Shown here: positions 1 to 12,224 of the stretch, one piece after another
Numbering within the stretch: the stretch's first letter is position 1
Layout: each line of letters opens with the position of its first letter
Source: Echria macrotheca
Taxonomy: Eukaryota > Ascomycota > Sordariomycetes > Sordariales > Schizotheciaceae
Length of the DNA stretch: 64,000 nt
Direction: 5' to 3'
NCBI GenBank assembly: GCA_030411725.1
Contig: MU839841.1
Span: 744,001-808,000, forward strand
Made by a program: the position numbers and the translations under genes
The notes under the pieces: model-generated
The model's database searches: none
Told to the model about the DNA's origin: nothing
What the model saw: the letters and a program-made list of their open reading frames with translations, nothing else

Positions 1-570
1 CCGCTTTCAGATGACCATCTCGAGCACGAGATCCAGCTCGACTCCGATCCCGACGTCGTCAAATACATCGGAAATGGCCGTCCACGCTCACGCTCTGTCG
101 TTGAACGCCTCCACCAAGAGAGGATGGCGGCGGCCAAGTTAGCCCATGGCCAAGGGTTTTGGGCTGGTTTCCTGCGGCCAGACTCGAGCTCGTCCGCTGG
201 TAACAAGAACGGAACCGGCGAGTTTGTCGGATGGTGGATTCTCGAACCTCCTCAACGTCAAGACCAAGGCCCCCGGGACAATCGCGCTGAGCTAGGCTAC
301 CGTCTGATGAAGAAGTTCTGGAGGCAGGGCCTGGCCAAGGAGGGCGCGAAGGCATTGATCAGACACGGTTTCGAACACCTTGGTCTTGTCAGCATCTATG
401 CCGAGACCATGGCCGTGAATGAAGCCAGTCGGGCTACCATGAGGAGTCTCGGGATGAAGCATGTGAGGACGTTCTATCTGCATTTTGACGAGAAAATTGA
501 AGGGTGGGAAGAAGGCGAGGTCGAGTACGCCATTACCGTGGAGGGTTGGCAGGCCTTGGCAAACAACTAA
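1..570 (+). CDS. GNAT-family N-acetyltransferase (RimJ/RimL type), 5' end outside window
   Basis: The frame is open from base 1 to the TAA at 568-570, giving at least 189 residues, and the true start lies upstream of the window. The C-terminal half carries the acetyl-CoA binding signature of the Acetyltransf_3 type, with RQGLAKEGAKALIRHGF preceded by the strand ELGYRLMKKFW. It is followed by the usual late motif with Asn and Ala-Ser before a LGM segment (VNEASRATMRSLGMKHV). Such enzymes move an acetyl group from acetyl-CoA to an amine of a small molecule or a protein N-terminus, and the substrate cannot be told from sequence. A short insertion rich in Ser (SSSSAG) separates the first two strands. 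The family call is firm and the role is open. Confidence 0.85.
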   Translation, partial: PLSDDHLEHEIQLDSDPDVVKYIGNGRPRSRSVVERLHQERMAAAKLAHGQGFWAGFLRPDSSSSAGNKNGTGEFVGWWILEPPQRQDQGPRDNRAELGYRLMKKFWRQGLAKEGAKALIRHGFEHLGLVSIYAETMAVNEASRATMRSLGMKHVRTFYLHFDEKIEGWEEGEVEYAITVEGWQALANN

Positions 571-1530
571 GCTCTAGTCTCGAATGTTAAGTCCTTTCTT
601 GTGTCTGAAAAGTGATATTGAACCGAGTCGGAAGTAGTGAAACCAAGTTGATTGTAGAGCGAGATCAACTTTGGAGTCCGATATTCGCACTCTGACCCAT
701 ATATCTGTAATCGTACCTAGGTAAGCTGACTACGCTGTCCCAGGAGCCAATCTTCCCGAGCGATTACGGCGCGATACTTGAATTGTGTGGAATGGAATGG
801 CCAACAAAATGGAAGAATGTAGCACAAGTTCTTTGTCCCCAAAATTGATCTACAGGAGTCGCGGCCGCGGATTGGTCGATGCTGTAAATTGGTCCCTGGC
901 CGCGTATTGAACACCTCGTCCCATAGGCAACTATCCACCTGTTGGGAGCCAGCCAATGCTACTTTGGACATGTTCTCCCGAACGCCCGTAATTGCATCCA
1001 GAGCCGATCGATCATGCTGTCGTGCGCGGGCCTGTGCAACGGAATTGCAGGACTGGAAGGAACGACGGCGAGGCCACCCAGCGGTGAGCGGCCTCGGTCC
1101 ACAGCATTCGGTGACGGGCAGCAGCCGTGTGGATAACATTTCTGCTTCTGACGTTTCTTCCGCTATTTGACATTCTCGCTGTTCTCTCGTCTTTGCTGTT
1201 AAATCTGGGTGTCGTTGAACCAACCGCCTCGATTCGCTTCATCCCGCCAACAACACCACGGGTTCTAGACATTGGACGAAGCGAGATTTTGTTTGCAATT
1301 GTCATTCCAGCTGTCACTCTGTTGATCTCTGTTTTTTTCTTGCATTTCTGCTGCTACTTAAGCTATTCTTCTGTTAGACCAGTCCTTCACTTGAATCTTC
1401 AGTCACAGACTGCCGTCGAGACAACGAGGGCCCAATTGCTTGTTATCTTTAGGATTCTTACAGTCGCTTCTTTCAATTCTTCTGAAAAGCCGCGAGACTC
1501 AGCCTAGAGACTCCGATATACCAAAGTACC
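571..1530. other. intergenic, no gene seen
   Basis: I see no supported gene here. Open frames on both strands are short and overlap each other. The last 350 bases are pyrimidine-rich on the plus strand (about 1138-1480) and probably act as leader and promoter of the secreted-protein gene at 1531. The 10-bp palindrome TACCTAGGTA lies at 714-723. Confidence 0.6.
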
Positions 1531-2217
1531 ATGTTCGCACCGGGGCTCATCCTCTCCGCCTTCGCAGCCTCGTCTCTAGCCTCCGCCATCCCCCGGTCTC
1601 AAGGGAGTGTGCTGGACACCCGAATGATGACCACAGAGCTCTCCATCCTCGCACAGTTCGAATTCGCCCCATACGAACTCACCAACATCTGTCTGGACTG
1701 CAAGCGCCCCAACGCCACGGCGAATTACGGATGCGAGGTCAAGTGTAAGCTTTTACCCCTGAGAAACAGGCACCGCGCTGACAGCCGGCAGTCGACTGGC
1801 ATGATCCCAACTCGGTGAGACAAAACAATGTCTCGTCGTGCGCCTGCCAGTACTCTTGGACCTGGGACGGCGTCAGCGTCATCGGCGGGGATAGTGACGG
1901 GTCGGACGTCCCGTATGAGACGTGCTGGAAGGACGAGCGGACGTATTTCGAGATGGCTCTCGTGACGTTTGAGCAGCCGGGGAATTTTACATTGAAGCTG
2001 GCTCACCACTACAAGGACTCGGAGTGAGTGATATGCAGACTGACTCTATAGAGACCCGTAACTGATATCTCACAGAAACTTCACGGCGCCGTGGGAGTAT
2101 CCGACTACGTTTTCCCGGCCAAACATTCTGCTGCCCGTGGTCGACAAGACTGAAAACCAGATCACGCTCTTCACGGAAGGCGTTGTCAACGGCACCATCA
2201 ACGGCATTTCTAACTAG
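1531..2217 (+). CDS. small secreted cysteine-containing protein (195 aa), unknown function
   Basis: Three exons are inferred: 1531-1744, 1792-2023 and 2076-2217. The introns are 47 and 52 nt with donors GTAAGC and GTGAGT and acceptors GGCAG and CACAG, and splicing gives one frame ending in TAG. Residues 1-20 form a clear signal peptide (MFAPGLILSAFAASSLASA). The mature part has six cysteines, including C-L-D-C and C-A-C pairs, and several N-glycosylation sequons (NAT, NVS, NFT twice, NGT). No transmembrane segment or catalytic motif is visible. Size, secretion signal and paired cysteines fit an extracellular small secreted protein or candidate effector, but I do not recognise the family. Confidence 0.75.
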
Positions 2218-2773
2218 GCTGCTCAAAAAGTTACTGAGATGCGAGGTGAGGAGCAGGCAGAGCATGTTTACGGAGTCAATGGCATACCTGCACATTGCAT
2301 TTCATGTCTGGCGCAATATGGCTGTGGCAATGGACCAAAAATGGCGATATCCCGTTAATTGGAGGTGGCATGGGGGATACTGGAGCATCCATATTTGAAG
2401 CATTCTTGGAAGCAGATAGACCGGTAGAGATGGCTCAGCTGGGCCAGTAATAGCTAATGAATCATCTATGTTCAATATGCCAATATTCCGTGCTGGGTTC
2501 TCTGGAGACTTGTCAGTCATAGTTCAGGGGACTCTAGTGCATAAGTATACCTTACTCAGCAGCATTGCTAGTATCGGTCTCGACATAACCTGGGGCACAG
2601 CCATCTGGACACCATCAGCAGCACCATCACGACCACGTAGCATATCAAGATCATATTCAACAGCACAGCAAGCGACACAACGTCTATTTTGCCATCCCTC
2701 CATATGTACAATACACTCCCTCCCCTCCCTTCTTCTGTCCGCCACCATCTCCAATAAGTCCCATCGTCTAGGT
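2218..2773. other. convergent intergenic region
   Basis: This lies between the 3' ends of the secreted-protein gene (+) and NDUFS6 (-). It should hold both 3' UTRs and polyadenylation signals. I see no gene. Confidence 0.6.
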
Positions 2774-3443
2774 CTAGAGCGGGTAGGAAGTAGCCGGCAA
2801 ACTCTCGAGGTGCTTCCGATGATGCTCGTTCGCCTACCCATCCATTCATTAGCCTTCTCACCCTCCCTCCTCCCAATCCTCTCTCACCCAGAAAAATACT
2901 CACAAAAGGCAACCCGCAATATCCACAAGTACAAATCTCAGGCTTATCCGTATTGATAAAAATCCTCGGATGCCCAGCCGGCCCACCGCCCCCGTCACAA
3001 GCAACGACCCGCTCGTGCGTCCACCGCACCGGCTCCTTGTGGATGAGCTCGATGGCCGCGTACGGTTGTGGCTATATTTTTTTTGTCACCCTCGTTAACC
3101 ACCGCCCAATTACCTCCCACTTCGTTCATAGACAGGTGTAAAGAAAAAAAAATACCTGAAGATCAAAATCAGTCTGCTCAAACCGCGGCCCCGTCATCGC
3201 CTCCGCCCTAGGCCGCTGACTGCGCGACCACACCTCGGCCCGGTTCGGCGCCTGCTTCTTCACCACCACCTCCGTCTCGGCCGTCTTGCTCGGCGTCGTG
3301 CTGCTCTCCGTCTTCGCAACCGTCGAAGAAGCAGCAGCAGCTTCCAATTGGCGCGCCGACGCCGTGAAGTGGCGAGTCGTGCCCAGCAGCGCCCGGGAGG
3401 AGGCGGCGGCGGCGGCGGCTCGTCCGAGTCGGGAGGCGTACAT
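2774..3443 (-). CDS. NDUFS6: NADH:ubiquinone oxidoreductase (complex I) zinc-binding subunit, NDUFS6 type
   Basis: There are three exons on the minus strand: 3443-3156, 3071-2904 and 2833-2774. The introns are 84 and 70 nt, both phase 0, and the protein is 171 aa. The first about 40 residues are Ala/Arg/Ser-rich without acidic residues, as in a mitochondrial presequence. The C-terminal half carries the zf-CHCC domain: VVACDGGGG, GHPRIFINTDKPEICTCGYC and the typical ending ANEHHRKHLESLPATSYPL. The Cys, His, Cys, Cys zinc ligands are all present. The subunit sits in the hydrophilic arm of respiratory complex I and is needed for its assembly. The gene shares a 459-bp divergent promoter with the MPP6 gene. 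Confidence 0.95.
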
Positions 3444-3902
3444 GTTTTCGGGTGTTGTGTTGTGGTGTTGTGGTGATGGTGGGGTCGGAAGTGACGAGGC
3501 TGTAACAGCTCGAAGGGGAGCTCTCCGCAGAGAGAGAGTCAATTGATGAGAGGTTGACGAAGCTCCAATCGAGGTTGACGGCTGACGGGTAATTGTCGGC
3601 TCGTCTGTCTGCTCCTTCCCCCCAATGCGGCTCAATCCCGCCAACGCAGCTGTAATGGTCCGTGCGCTGGAGCTGCGACATGGGTTCGACCTTTGGTTTT
3701 TTCAACTTTTTTTGGATCGTTGTTGCGGCGCGCCTGCCTTTGCTTTTCCGACACTACACAAAAAATTCACATCGAATTGATCAACTTCACAAACTCTGCA
3801 CTCTACTGCGCCGGATCAATACACTCGGCGGACTCATTTGTCAAGGTAATCAATTAACAACAATAACAACAACAGTCTGACACAGTCATCGCCGAGCTCG
3901 CA
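3444..3902. promoter_or_regulatory. divergent promoter region of NDUFS6 and MPP6
   Basis: These 459 bp separate two start codons facing away from each other, so they must hold both promoters and both 5' leaders. Near 3855-3875 there are short CAA/ACA runs just upstream of the MPP6 ATG. I recognise no defined binding site. Confidence 0.5.
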
Positions 3903-5039
3903 ATGGCGCCGACCGACGATTTGGGCGGCGCACCCCCCGCCATGACCCCCAAGTCGTCCACCCCCAAGAGCATGTCGTCGCGCCTGATGACCATGAAGTT
4001 CATGCAGCGCGGCGCGGCCCAGAGCGCGCTCGAAGCCAAATCCCCTTCAACGCCGCAGACGCCGCAGGCCGACAACGAGACGAGCTCGGCTTCGAAGCGG
4101 CGCAAGGTCTCGCACAATGCGACCCCCACGCCCCAGTCCGACCTGATGGCCGCGAAGGAGGAGCAGGCAAGACTCGCCATGGAGGCGGGGGAGAGGGAGA
4201 GGAAGAGAGCGGCAGCCATCGCGCGACTGGCCGCCGAAAAGGGAGACTCGCACTGGGTGCTTGACCGGGAACCGCCGGCGCCCGTTAGCAACGGGTCCCG
4301 TCTCGCTTTCAATATCGTTCAACTTAGCTACGCTCAGCTTGACCACGCAGGCGGCGGCCAAGAAGAAGATTTCGAACGAGGCGACAAGCCGAAAAAGGCC
4401 CGCCAGTGGTTCAACATGAGAAAGCCAAGGGTTAGCCTGCACCAGGGATCCCCGGTCTTGTCACTTCGCGCCGCGGGACAGGGTATAAAGGCAAATGCTG
4501 ACGTGTGCGTGTAGCCTAAGAAGAAGAAGAAGAACGAGAAGACCGACAGCAAGTCGGGAAGCAAGCCGAAGAAGAGGCAGAGAACCAAGCGGGGACGCAC
4601 GCCAGGAATCAAGCCAGGAATCAAGCCGGAAAGCAAGTCGGAAAGCAAGCCGGAAAGCATATCGGAAAGCACATCAGAAAGCATGTCGGAAAGCATGTCA
4701 GAAAGCGACCCGTCTGACTCTGACGAGACCGATGAGGGTGAGGTCTCGACCGACCCCAGCGACGAGCCACAGCGCGGCCGGCAGGAGGCGGGGGACGTCA
4801 CGCCGCGTACCAAGCGACCGCGATCCAGCTTGTCGGCTAGAAGAAGCGAAGAGCGGGCCAAGGCTCAAGAGTTTGCCGGCAAGCGGCGGAAGAAAGAGGT
4901 CAAACTGAATCAGCTAACCTCGATATCAGGGGGTGGCTCTGAGCCTTCGCAGAGACCGTCGGGCTCTGCCAACTGGACCTGTCATGGTTGCGGAAAGTCC
5001 GGCCACAAAGTTGCCGATTGTCCGGGTAGGAAGCGTTGA
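3903..5039 (+). CDS. MPP6: MPP6-like nuclear exosome cofactor with C-terminal zinc knuckle
   Basis: Two exons, 3903-4430 and 4515-5039, are joined across an 84-nt phase-0 intron with branch site CTGAC. The protein is 350 aa. Residues about 20-32 (SSRLMTMKFMQRG) match the conserved N-terminal motif of M-phase phosphoprotein 6. A second conserved block, RLAFNIVQLSYAQL, and the basic WFNMRKPR segment follow. MPP6 binds Rrp6 and Mtr4 at the nuclear exosome and promotes processing of 5.8S and other nuclear RNAs. After the domain come a Lys-rich stretch, a tandem KPES/SES segment (about 4605-4705) and a CCHC knuckle, CHGCGKSGHKVADC. Human and yeast MPP6 are only about 160-190 aa, so the Ser-Glu repeats and knuckle are an extension. 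The exosome role is inferred from the short motifs. Confidence 0.8.
4602..4710 (+). repeat. in-frame Ser-Glu-Ser tandem repeat inside MPP6
   Basis: This is a 12-nt imperfect repeat (consensus like tcggaaagcatg) encoding KPES, KSES, ISES, TSES and MSES units. It begins with two GIKP units. It is coding microsatellite-like DNA and likely varies in length between strains. Confidence 0.8.
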
Positions 5040-8000
5040 AGGGCGGGCGGCTGAGCGCCCGGTCCGTATCCCCATGGCTCCCGTCACGCCAAGGGGCTTG
5101 TATTTTTGCTCCTGCTTGTTGGTGCGCTACCCCCTTTCCCCATGGGAATACCATGATATTTTTGCGGCCACCCACGAGACGGCAGACGGGCCGCTACTTA
5201 CTTGACGTGTGGGTCCATTTACTCTACGTCACCGTCAACCACCCGCCCCAGCGGCCGAGCAGGCCGCGGTTGAAACTTTCCTAGCCGGACCGGGTTGTAT
5301 CAGCCCGCCCCTTGCGATCTGGGGAACGGCTTGGGGAGTGGCCTGGCTTGACTTCTTGTAGCCCCCAAGACAGAAATAATCAGAGTGACGTTTCAAAGCT
5401 TTGCCCCGTTTACCGGATTTTGGCTTTGGGCTTTCCGCCCCCCCTCCCTTCCCCCCTGAAGTCATCACCCCGTTTTTTTTTTTTTTTTGAGAGAGAGAGA
5501 GAGCAGAAAAGGATCATGGGAAAAGTCGAGCGTTCCGGCCCCCCCCGCGCTGGTGATGATGCCGTCGATATATGACTGGCGACGAGAAAGGGCCGAGATG
5601 GGGGGTGTGCGGCATCATGGATAAGGGGAGAATGGCAACGTGTGACAGAGGGTGTGCATGAGAACGGCTCAAAGGGAGAGCCCAGCGAGGGTGGGAAGCA
5701 AATTTTTTTTCGTATTTGGGGGAGAGGGCACAAGGATAATAGAGTGCGCTTTTGCTTTTCGGCTGTCTAGCGATCAAGAGTTTTTGGTCGACTTTGTCCT
5801 CCTCGGCGGTAAGCGAAGCCTGCCAGGCGTTACGCCGGCGAAATCTTGCCCAAGTTTGCTACTTTGCTGCTCTCCCGACATGTGGGTTGTTTTTTTTCTT
5901 TCCAGAGGGAGGGGCGGGCGTAAGGGGGGAGTGCGGGTTTGCTGTCCGTGTCTCTTATACCAGGGAAAAAGTCAGGCAGAAACGGCTGCATTGCAGGCCC
6001 GGTCCTTTTTACCGTCGCGGTAGGAGAAACCCGGCGGGATTTTCGTTCATGATAGATGGAAGCTGCCGTGCCTTGTCCTCTGTGCGCAAGAAGGAAACAA
6101 CCAAGCAGAAACAGAAAAAAAAAAAAGAACCTAGGTAGTGTAGCAGTTGACAAGAGCGTGGCCCAATGATTACTCCCAACTCCGCTCAGCCGTGCCGCCC
6201 TCTTTTTCTTTTTAAACTCGGGTAAAGTGAGTAAACCTGGCTGAAAGCCTCGTGGATTTCCATTGCAGCGGTTTCTTTGCGCATATCTGCAACTCCGAAA
6301 CGGCTCTGTTCCCCAGAATGGCGGGTATACAGACCCCAAACCCCCCTGGGTGGGCCGAGCGAGAACGAGAACGCCGGTGTATGGCTAGAGAGCAAGACAG
6401 GTCGGAGATGGGGGCGGAAAGGGAGGGAGACATCTTCGGGACGTGCCCGTGGAAGATTCTATTGCTAGGGTGTAGAGTAGTAGCCTTGGATATCGACGAG
6501 GTGGTGCGAGATATCGGGCCGCTCGCCCTTTTGTTTGGGACCCCTGGTATGCTTGCTTAGCTGCCGTCTTCGGTGAAGGCCGAGCGGCGGCTTCTTAGCC
6601 TTCCTGTCGATCCTTTTCAGTCCAACCCCCCGAGCCTCATTCGAGGACTGGCCAGCATCGGCGGCGACACAGCACACTCGTTTCTTCGTTAAGTACCCTC
6701 TTTGAGGCTGTCTTATGTCTTACTAGAGTTAGGTTGCTTGCAAGTTGGGGGGGAATGTAGAATATGGCTGTAACCTCGATCTTTGTGATATATATGGACG
6801 ACGACCTACGAATGAGGATAGGAGACGAAGACGTCGCCTGCCCCCGTTGGTATGTTTGGAGAAGGGGGTATGTCGCCTCGCCTTGGCGCTCTCCAGATGG
6901 TCTCCTGCAGCGCAGGGCCGAGCACCGTTAAGCCTGCATAGACGACCGTGCTCTCTGCGCCGGCAATACTTGAAGGCTGTATAGCTCTGCCGCATATTTC
7001 CGAGCGAGAGACCCTCTTGTGTCGTATGTACTCGTCCAACGTAGGTGCAAGGATGCCGGTCAAGAGATCGTCACGGAGCAGCCGGCTCGACCGATGTCGC
7101 CCACCACCTTATGTCCTTGCACCATATGCAACAGGTGGTTTGAGGCGGCTCATCGAGTCAACGTCGCAGCCGGCAGACAGGATGGTAAAGTTGTCAGGGG
7201 AGCAGACGGCAGCCAGGTGTCGTGGAGGGTACGGAGTACGGCTAGGTATATGCGGAAGGGGGGAATCAGGCGGGAGAGAGGAAGCGAACCAAGGTTGTTA
7301 TCTTTTCGGTTCGGCTCACTCGCAGCACGATGTCCATGTCGTACTAACTCGCGCCGGGCGATATATCTCGCGGCACACCGTCGGCGAAGTATAGGTAGTA
7401 CATGTTACCTATCCAGCCTCTAATTGCGGCGGCAGGGTAGGGCGCACAGGTAGAGAGTCTAGTGTCGCAGTGCAGCTCAGCTCCCGAACGAGAGGGTCGG
7501 CAGGCGTGTGCGCACACCTGGACGCCAAAACGGGTCGCAGGGCTCGAATATCACGGGTGCTGCTGGTTTCTTTTTTAGGAAGGTTGCGATCCCGGCTGGT
7601 TGACGACATGGACATCTTGCAACGACATCTTGCGCAACCACAGCCGGCAAGCGAGAACGACTTCGCGTCATCGGTCGCGTTGGCTCAAGAGAGCAGGTTC
7701 CGTGCCTCGGGGATGTGATTGGGATGTTCTCCATGCGTGTGCCACCTTTTGGGCCTAGGTTCAGTTTCACCTCACCGGTCCATCGGCTCTTTGGCGAGAC
7801 ATCATGGCCAGGGGTAAAAGTTGGGTGCTCGATCCGACGGGCGACAGAGACTCCAAGGAGAATTTAGACAGCCGGTGAATCAGGCACGGGAGGATACGTC
7901 GGGAGTGGTGGGATTTTGGCGGTTCAGCCAGTTCGCGGGACGACATCCAGGGAACCATCCTGGCGACAGACAGGGTTGCAAAACACTCGGTCCAGACCGC

Positions 8001-11000
8001 ACCACTGAGTGGCCGGAAATCGCAGTTTGCGATGCCGTGAAGAGAATCCAAGGAGGCCTTGGGCGCCAGTACGCAAATAAATCCCGGGAGAGGCGGGAAA
8101 ATGGCGGCCCGTCATGAGATTCCGCCGCGTGTTTCGTGTGCCTACCAGCCTGACTTGGACCGATCGCCGGATTGACCGCAATCGTGTTTGTCCCACGTCC
8201 ATCGTCTGTGCTATCGTTGTGTCCCGTGGAACAAGCAGGTAGTAGTGGACACACTGTCGGGTCAAATGGACGGAATTGGGGGGAAATCAAGTTTGAAGAT
8301 GGCCTCATCGGAGCGGGGCAACGGGGGAGACAACAGACAACCTACATCTGCTTGGGAAGGTGGGGATACCTATCCTTCGGTTGACACCTTCCTTCAAAAA
8401 CCGAATTTGCGAAGAAACCAGCCAGCAGCGAGCATGGATATCCGTACTGTCGTCGGGCCATGTTATGCAGATAACAAGCACGCAAGCAACCGATCTCGTG
8501 GAGCCAGGAGGAGCAACGATGCCACGATGGGCGTTGTTGGCCAATGCTGCCTCTTTTCCACTTTCCGGCGCGTCATAGTGACTACCGAGTTTGGTAGCCA
8601 ACCACATGGCATTACCCTCGTTCAGGGCTGAAAGGACGTATAACAATCGGCTGATAATACCTGTTCCGGCCTCCTTGGACCTTCGGCTGATGGCTAGGGC
8701 CGCAATCCGAGATGTCTCACCGCGGCCGGGTGCCGGGCCGGAGCCCATTTCACTTCCGAGGCCAGAGGTCGGGTGGCCGGCAGACGCCAGCATTTTTGGA
8801 CCCCGTCCTCTTCATCAACTGAGTGTCCTATCATAGATGCCCTTCAATTGCCGTCTGGTCGGCCTCTGATCCACCGACATGCTTGAGAGTCGCTGCTTGC
8901 TCGACCATACAGCTTTGCTTTCGGAAAGCCACCGAAGCGGGCGGCTCGGGGAGGTCGCCGTATCACGGCCAACGCTGATCGCCAAGTGCATTTCGGGGAA
9001 GCAACATTTGACGCCCAGATCGACTGCACAAAAAGATTGGAGCGGCCATTCCTCGCGCCCAGTGTCGTCGAACCCTGCCGTCGCCCACCCTCCTTACCAT
9101 GACCGGCATGTAGTCGGACTCCGCACATCGAAGAGCACAAGAGGATTCGCGACCACGTTGATCAAGCACGTGTGGCCCATGGCGTTTGCATACAGCCCCC
9201 CGAATCTCGGCTTCGACGAGAGTGAGGGCCGACATCTGGTGGCCGATTTCGCGGTGGTTGGAACACGGTCTCAGATGTCCCACCAACGACTGCGCGGGGG
9301 ATGAATATCTGTTCCCCCGCCCGCGCCCAGGGTCTTGCGGTGCAGGGAAGGGCAAGAATCAAAGGCCAAGCAAGGCACGGGTACAGACCGTTGTCCGACT
9401 GCCTGCCGCCCGGTGAGAAAGATGAAGCTACCGACGGGCACGGCTGCCCACGCCGCGCAATATTGTTGAGGCGTGTGGACGGCGCCGACCCTGCACGCCC
9501 ATGAGGAAGTCGGACTTTGTCCATGACCCATCTCGACCGACGGACCGCTAGCCAGAGACCCTCCAATAACGAGGCATTGTGGCCCCACCATCTCCAGCAA
9601 AGGGCTGCTACCCGCGGTAGGATTCCATCGCCGCTGATGGTTCATCCTTCCCGCCGCCGGGCGATTTTGGGATATCGGTGCCGTCCTTGATCAGGCCGAG
9701 TGCCCTTGGGCATGGTCGGGCGAAAATGCTGAGCCTAGAAGCGAGACGGGCGAGGGAGGCGACGTAACCCTCCGCTTCATTAACCCGCGCGGGTGCCAGT
9801 GCCAGTGGCTCACTCGCATTTCCTTGATGGAGGCGGCACTTGTGTCAGATCTCATGAGACCCAGATCGTTGGCCGGTTCGTGAGGTGGTCGGTTGGGGAT
9901 TCGCAAGGCGGCAACAAGGTCCCCAGGCTCCCTGGCCAGATCGCCAACTGAACCCCAGTTCTCCCCAGCTTTCTGAAACCCCGGCCCCAGCTTCCACTGT
10001 GTCTGGGTCAAAAACCTTCTGGAAGCCAGCATGATTCTTTGCTCCATGGACCTTGTTGTTGTGGAACCTCTGTTTGGGCTGGTGTCTCCAGAAAAGGTAA
10101 GACCGTATGTTGTGCGCCCACTGGGGTGTGTCTGTTCTTTCCCAGACCGGCAGATATAATCAAAACCGTGCCTTCTTTGGCTACAAACCGTCGCCTATCA
10201 AAAGTCCTGCCTAGGTTACTCTTGACCCAGGAAAGAAGTGCTCGACCCGCAGCTTGGCTCCTGCCGCGGTTAACGAGCTGGCCGCAAAACGAGGCCAGCA
10301 TTTTTATTAATCGTCCCGCTGGGCGCGCCCGCTCCCGCCTTGCCCTCGACCAACAAAACGGCCAAAAATCCCAAGACCACCACTCTGATGTCCCTGCTTG
10401 ATCCAAACATTGGCCTTGCCGGACACAACCACATCTCACGACTACGGCTCGGAGCCGCGTCGCAGCCCCTTCTCATCTTGCTGCCAATATTCACCCTGGT
10501 TCATTGTTCCTACTGGCCATTTACTGGGGCGCGCCGGAAATGCGACTGCGAGGCACGATTCCCTTCCGAGGAGCTAGAAAGCTATAGACGGCACGTCACT
10601 CCTCAACAGCTGACAAACCCAGCGCTCTGCTAGTGCCCGTTACAGGCGTTGTCAAGTAAGTCCGGACCAACTTTACTTGCTCTTTTCCAAAACACACGGG
10701 TTCCATGTATTCTTGTTCGTTGGTCAGGCACGCATTGGTACCTAGTTGGCCTGTCGATATTTGCTGGCGACTCTGGGTGCCCGCCGATGCCCTTCACCTT
10801 CGTCAGCCGTTGTTCACCTCGCGGAGACAAGCCGGACATCTCGGAGAGTCTCAAGCGGCACTGGTTAGAGTCGGCGCGTGAGTCCGGCATTCCCGCATTA
10901 CAGGGTCCTGTTCTCCGACAGCGGGCTCACAAGGGGACCATGTGTCACGGCCATGAGCCCGTTTGATATCATCTTGCTGCCTTCCCGTGGCTGCAGGTCC

Positions 11001-12224
11001 AGGTATCGCGGACCAGGATGTGGAGAATTACCTACACGGCCGTCTGCGAGGACGGCGCTTGGCCGATGCGGGAAGTCAGCGGCTCATGGTCGGCAGCCTA
11101 CCTCCTTGCTAGGTAGTAAAACTTATTACTCGGCTGGACGACGTGGGAGCCGGGAGCGCGGCGACGGGACCAGACAATTGCATTATTGCTGCATTGCCTG
11201 TTTTGGAAGCCAGGTTGAACCCGCAATTGATGCTCACCCGCGCGTAAAAATCATCCGCAGTTTTCTTACTCCCGCACACCCCCGTCCATCGCCCCCTTTA
11301 GCTAACGCCCCTGCTCTAAGTTTGCACACGCCTCCCCCTACCCCCGTTGGGACCTCTCTGCCGTTGTCCAGCCTTCGCAGCATCTCTTTCTGCGGACGGC
11401 TTCTTCCCCAAATCCGTTGATACTGACACCTCGCTATAGCAGCGCGGTCGGTCTTTTGCCCATCCGCCGTGCCAGGCGCCTGCTTATTCCGGAGAACTTC
11501 GGACGGCTGTCAGAGAGGTCGCGGGCTTTGTCGCAGCCTGCTCGCGCTTGTTCGCCCCAGAAGCCCCCAAGTCTGAGCCATCCAGGTTCTCAACCGGCTC
11601 CCACGTCACACTTTGCCCCAAAGTACTTGTCTTGTACCTTGAGGACGAAGGCGACATTGGACGGGACCATCCCTGCTCTTGTCAACGGCCCCGATTCAGG
11701 AACAGGCACAACGGGAGTATATGAAGACTGCCCATCTCCCGTGCTGCTGGCCAGGCCTTGTCCACCATCAGCAGCATTGCACGACGGCCGTCACCGGAAA
11801 GACAAGAGACAGCACGAGAGGCACAACTACCTAGCGAAGTCACACGCCCGCAAGATTGCCCGTCATCCTGGACACTAGGGTTCCTAGGTACTTGACAGAC
11901 ACCGACGGATTTGCCTGGCGCCAACCCGACTTGTCGGAACAGCAACTAGCACCACCCTAGACTTCCGCCATACCACCCTTGGCCATCTAGGGTCTCCACA
12001 CTTTTGCACAGACCCTGCCCCCAGAACCGGCGCAACTCTTCCCACCAGCACTGGCTCGACCGCCGTCACCGCTCGGGGTCCTCTTCACGTTGCTGGTTTT
12101 GCTCGCAGACTTCAGCCTGGAAACGGTTGTCTGCGGCCTCGTGGTTCGAGTTTGACCTGGACAGCGTCGTTGAGCTCCGTCCCGAGTCATCTTGGGCATC
12201 GGCACGAGCCAAATCTGCGGCGAA
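5040..12224. other. 7.2-kb gap without a supportable gene
   Basis: No recognisable protein, tRNA or rRNA is seen on either strand. The longest ORFs are at most about 180 codons, overlap in several frames, lack domain-like sequence and show no convincing exon chains. The stretch is moderately GC-rich rather than AT-rich and so does not look like a decayed repeat. It contains a T15 run followed by (GA)n at about 5472-5505, A-runs near 6115-6126 and CTAGGTA-type motifs near 6131, 7235, 11108 and 11884. The last 300-900 bases are pyrimidine-rich and probably form the IDE promoter and leader. Confidence 0.5.

Noticed and set aside
10878..11420. 180-codon plus-strand frame
   Set aside because: No domain and no coherent splice partners. 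The C-terminal part is simple Pro-rich sequence in a probable leader.
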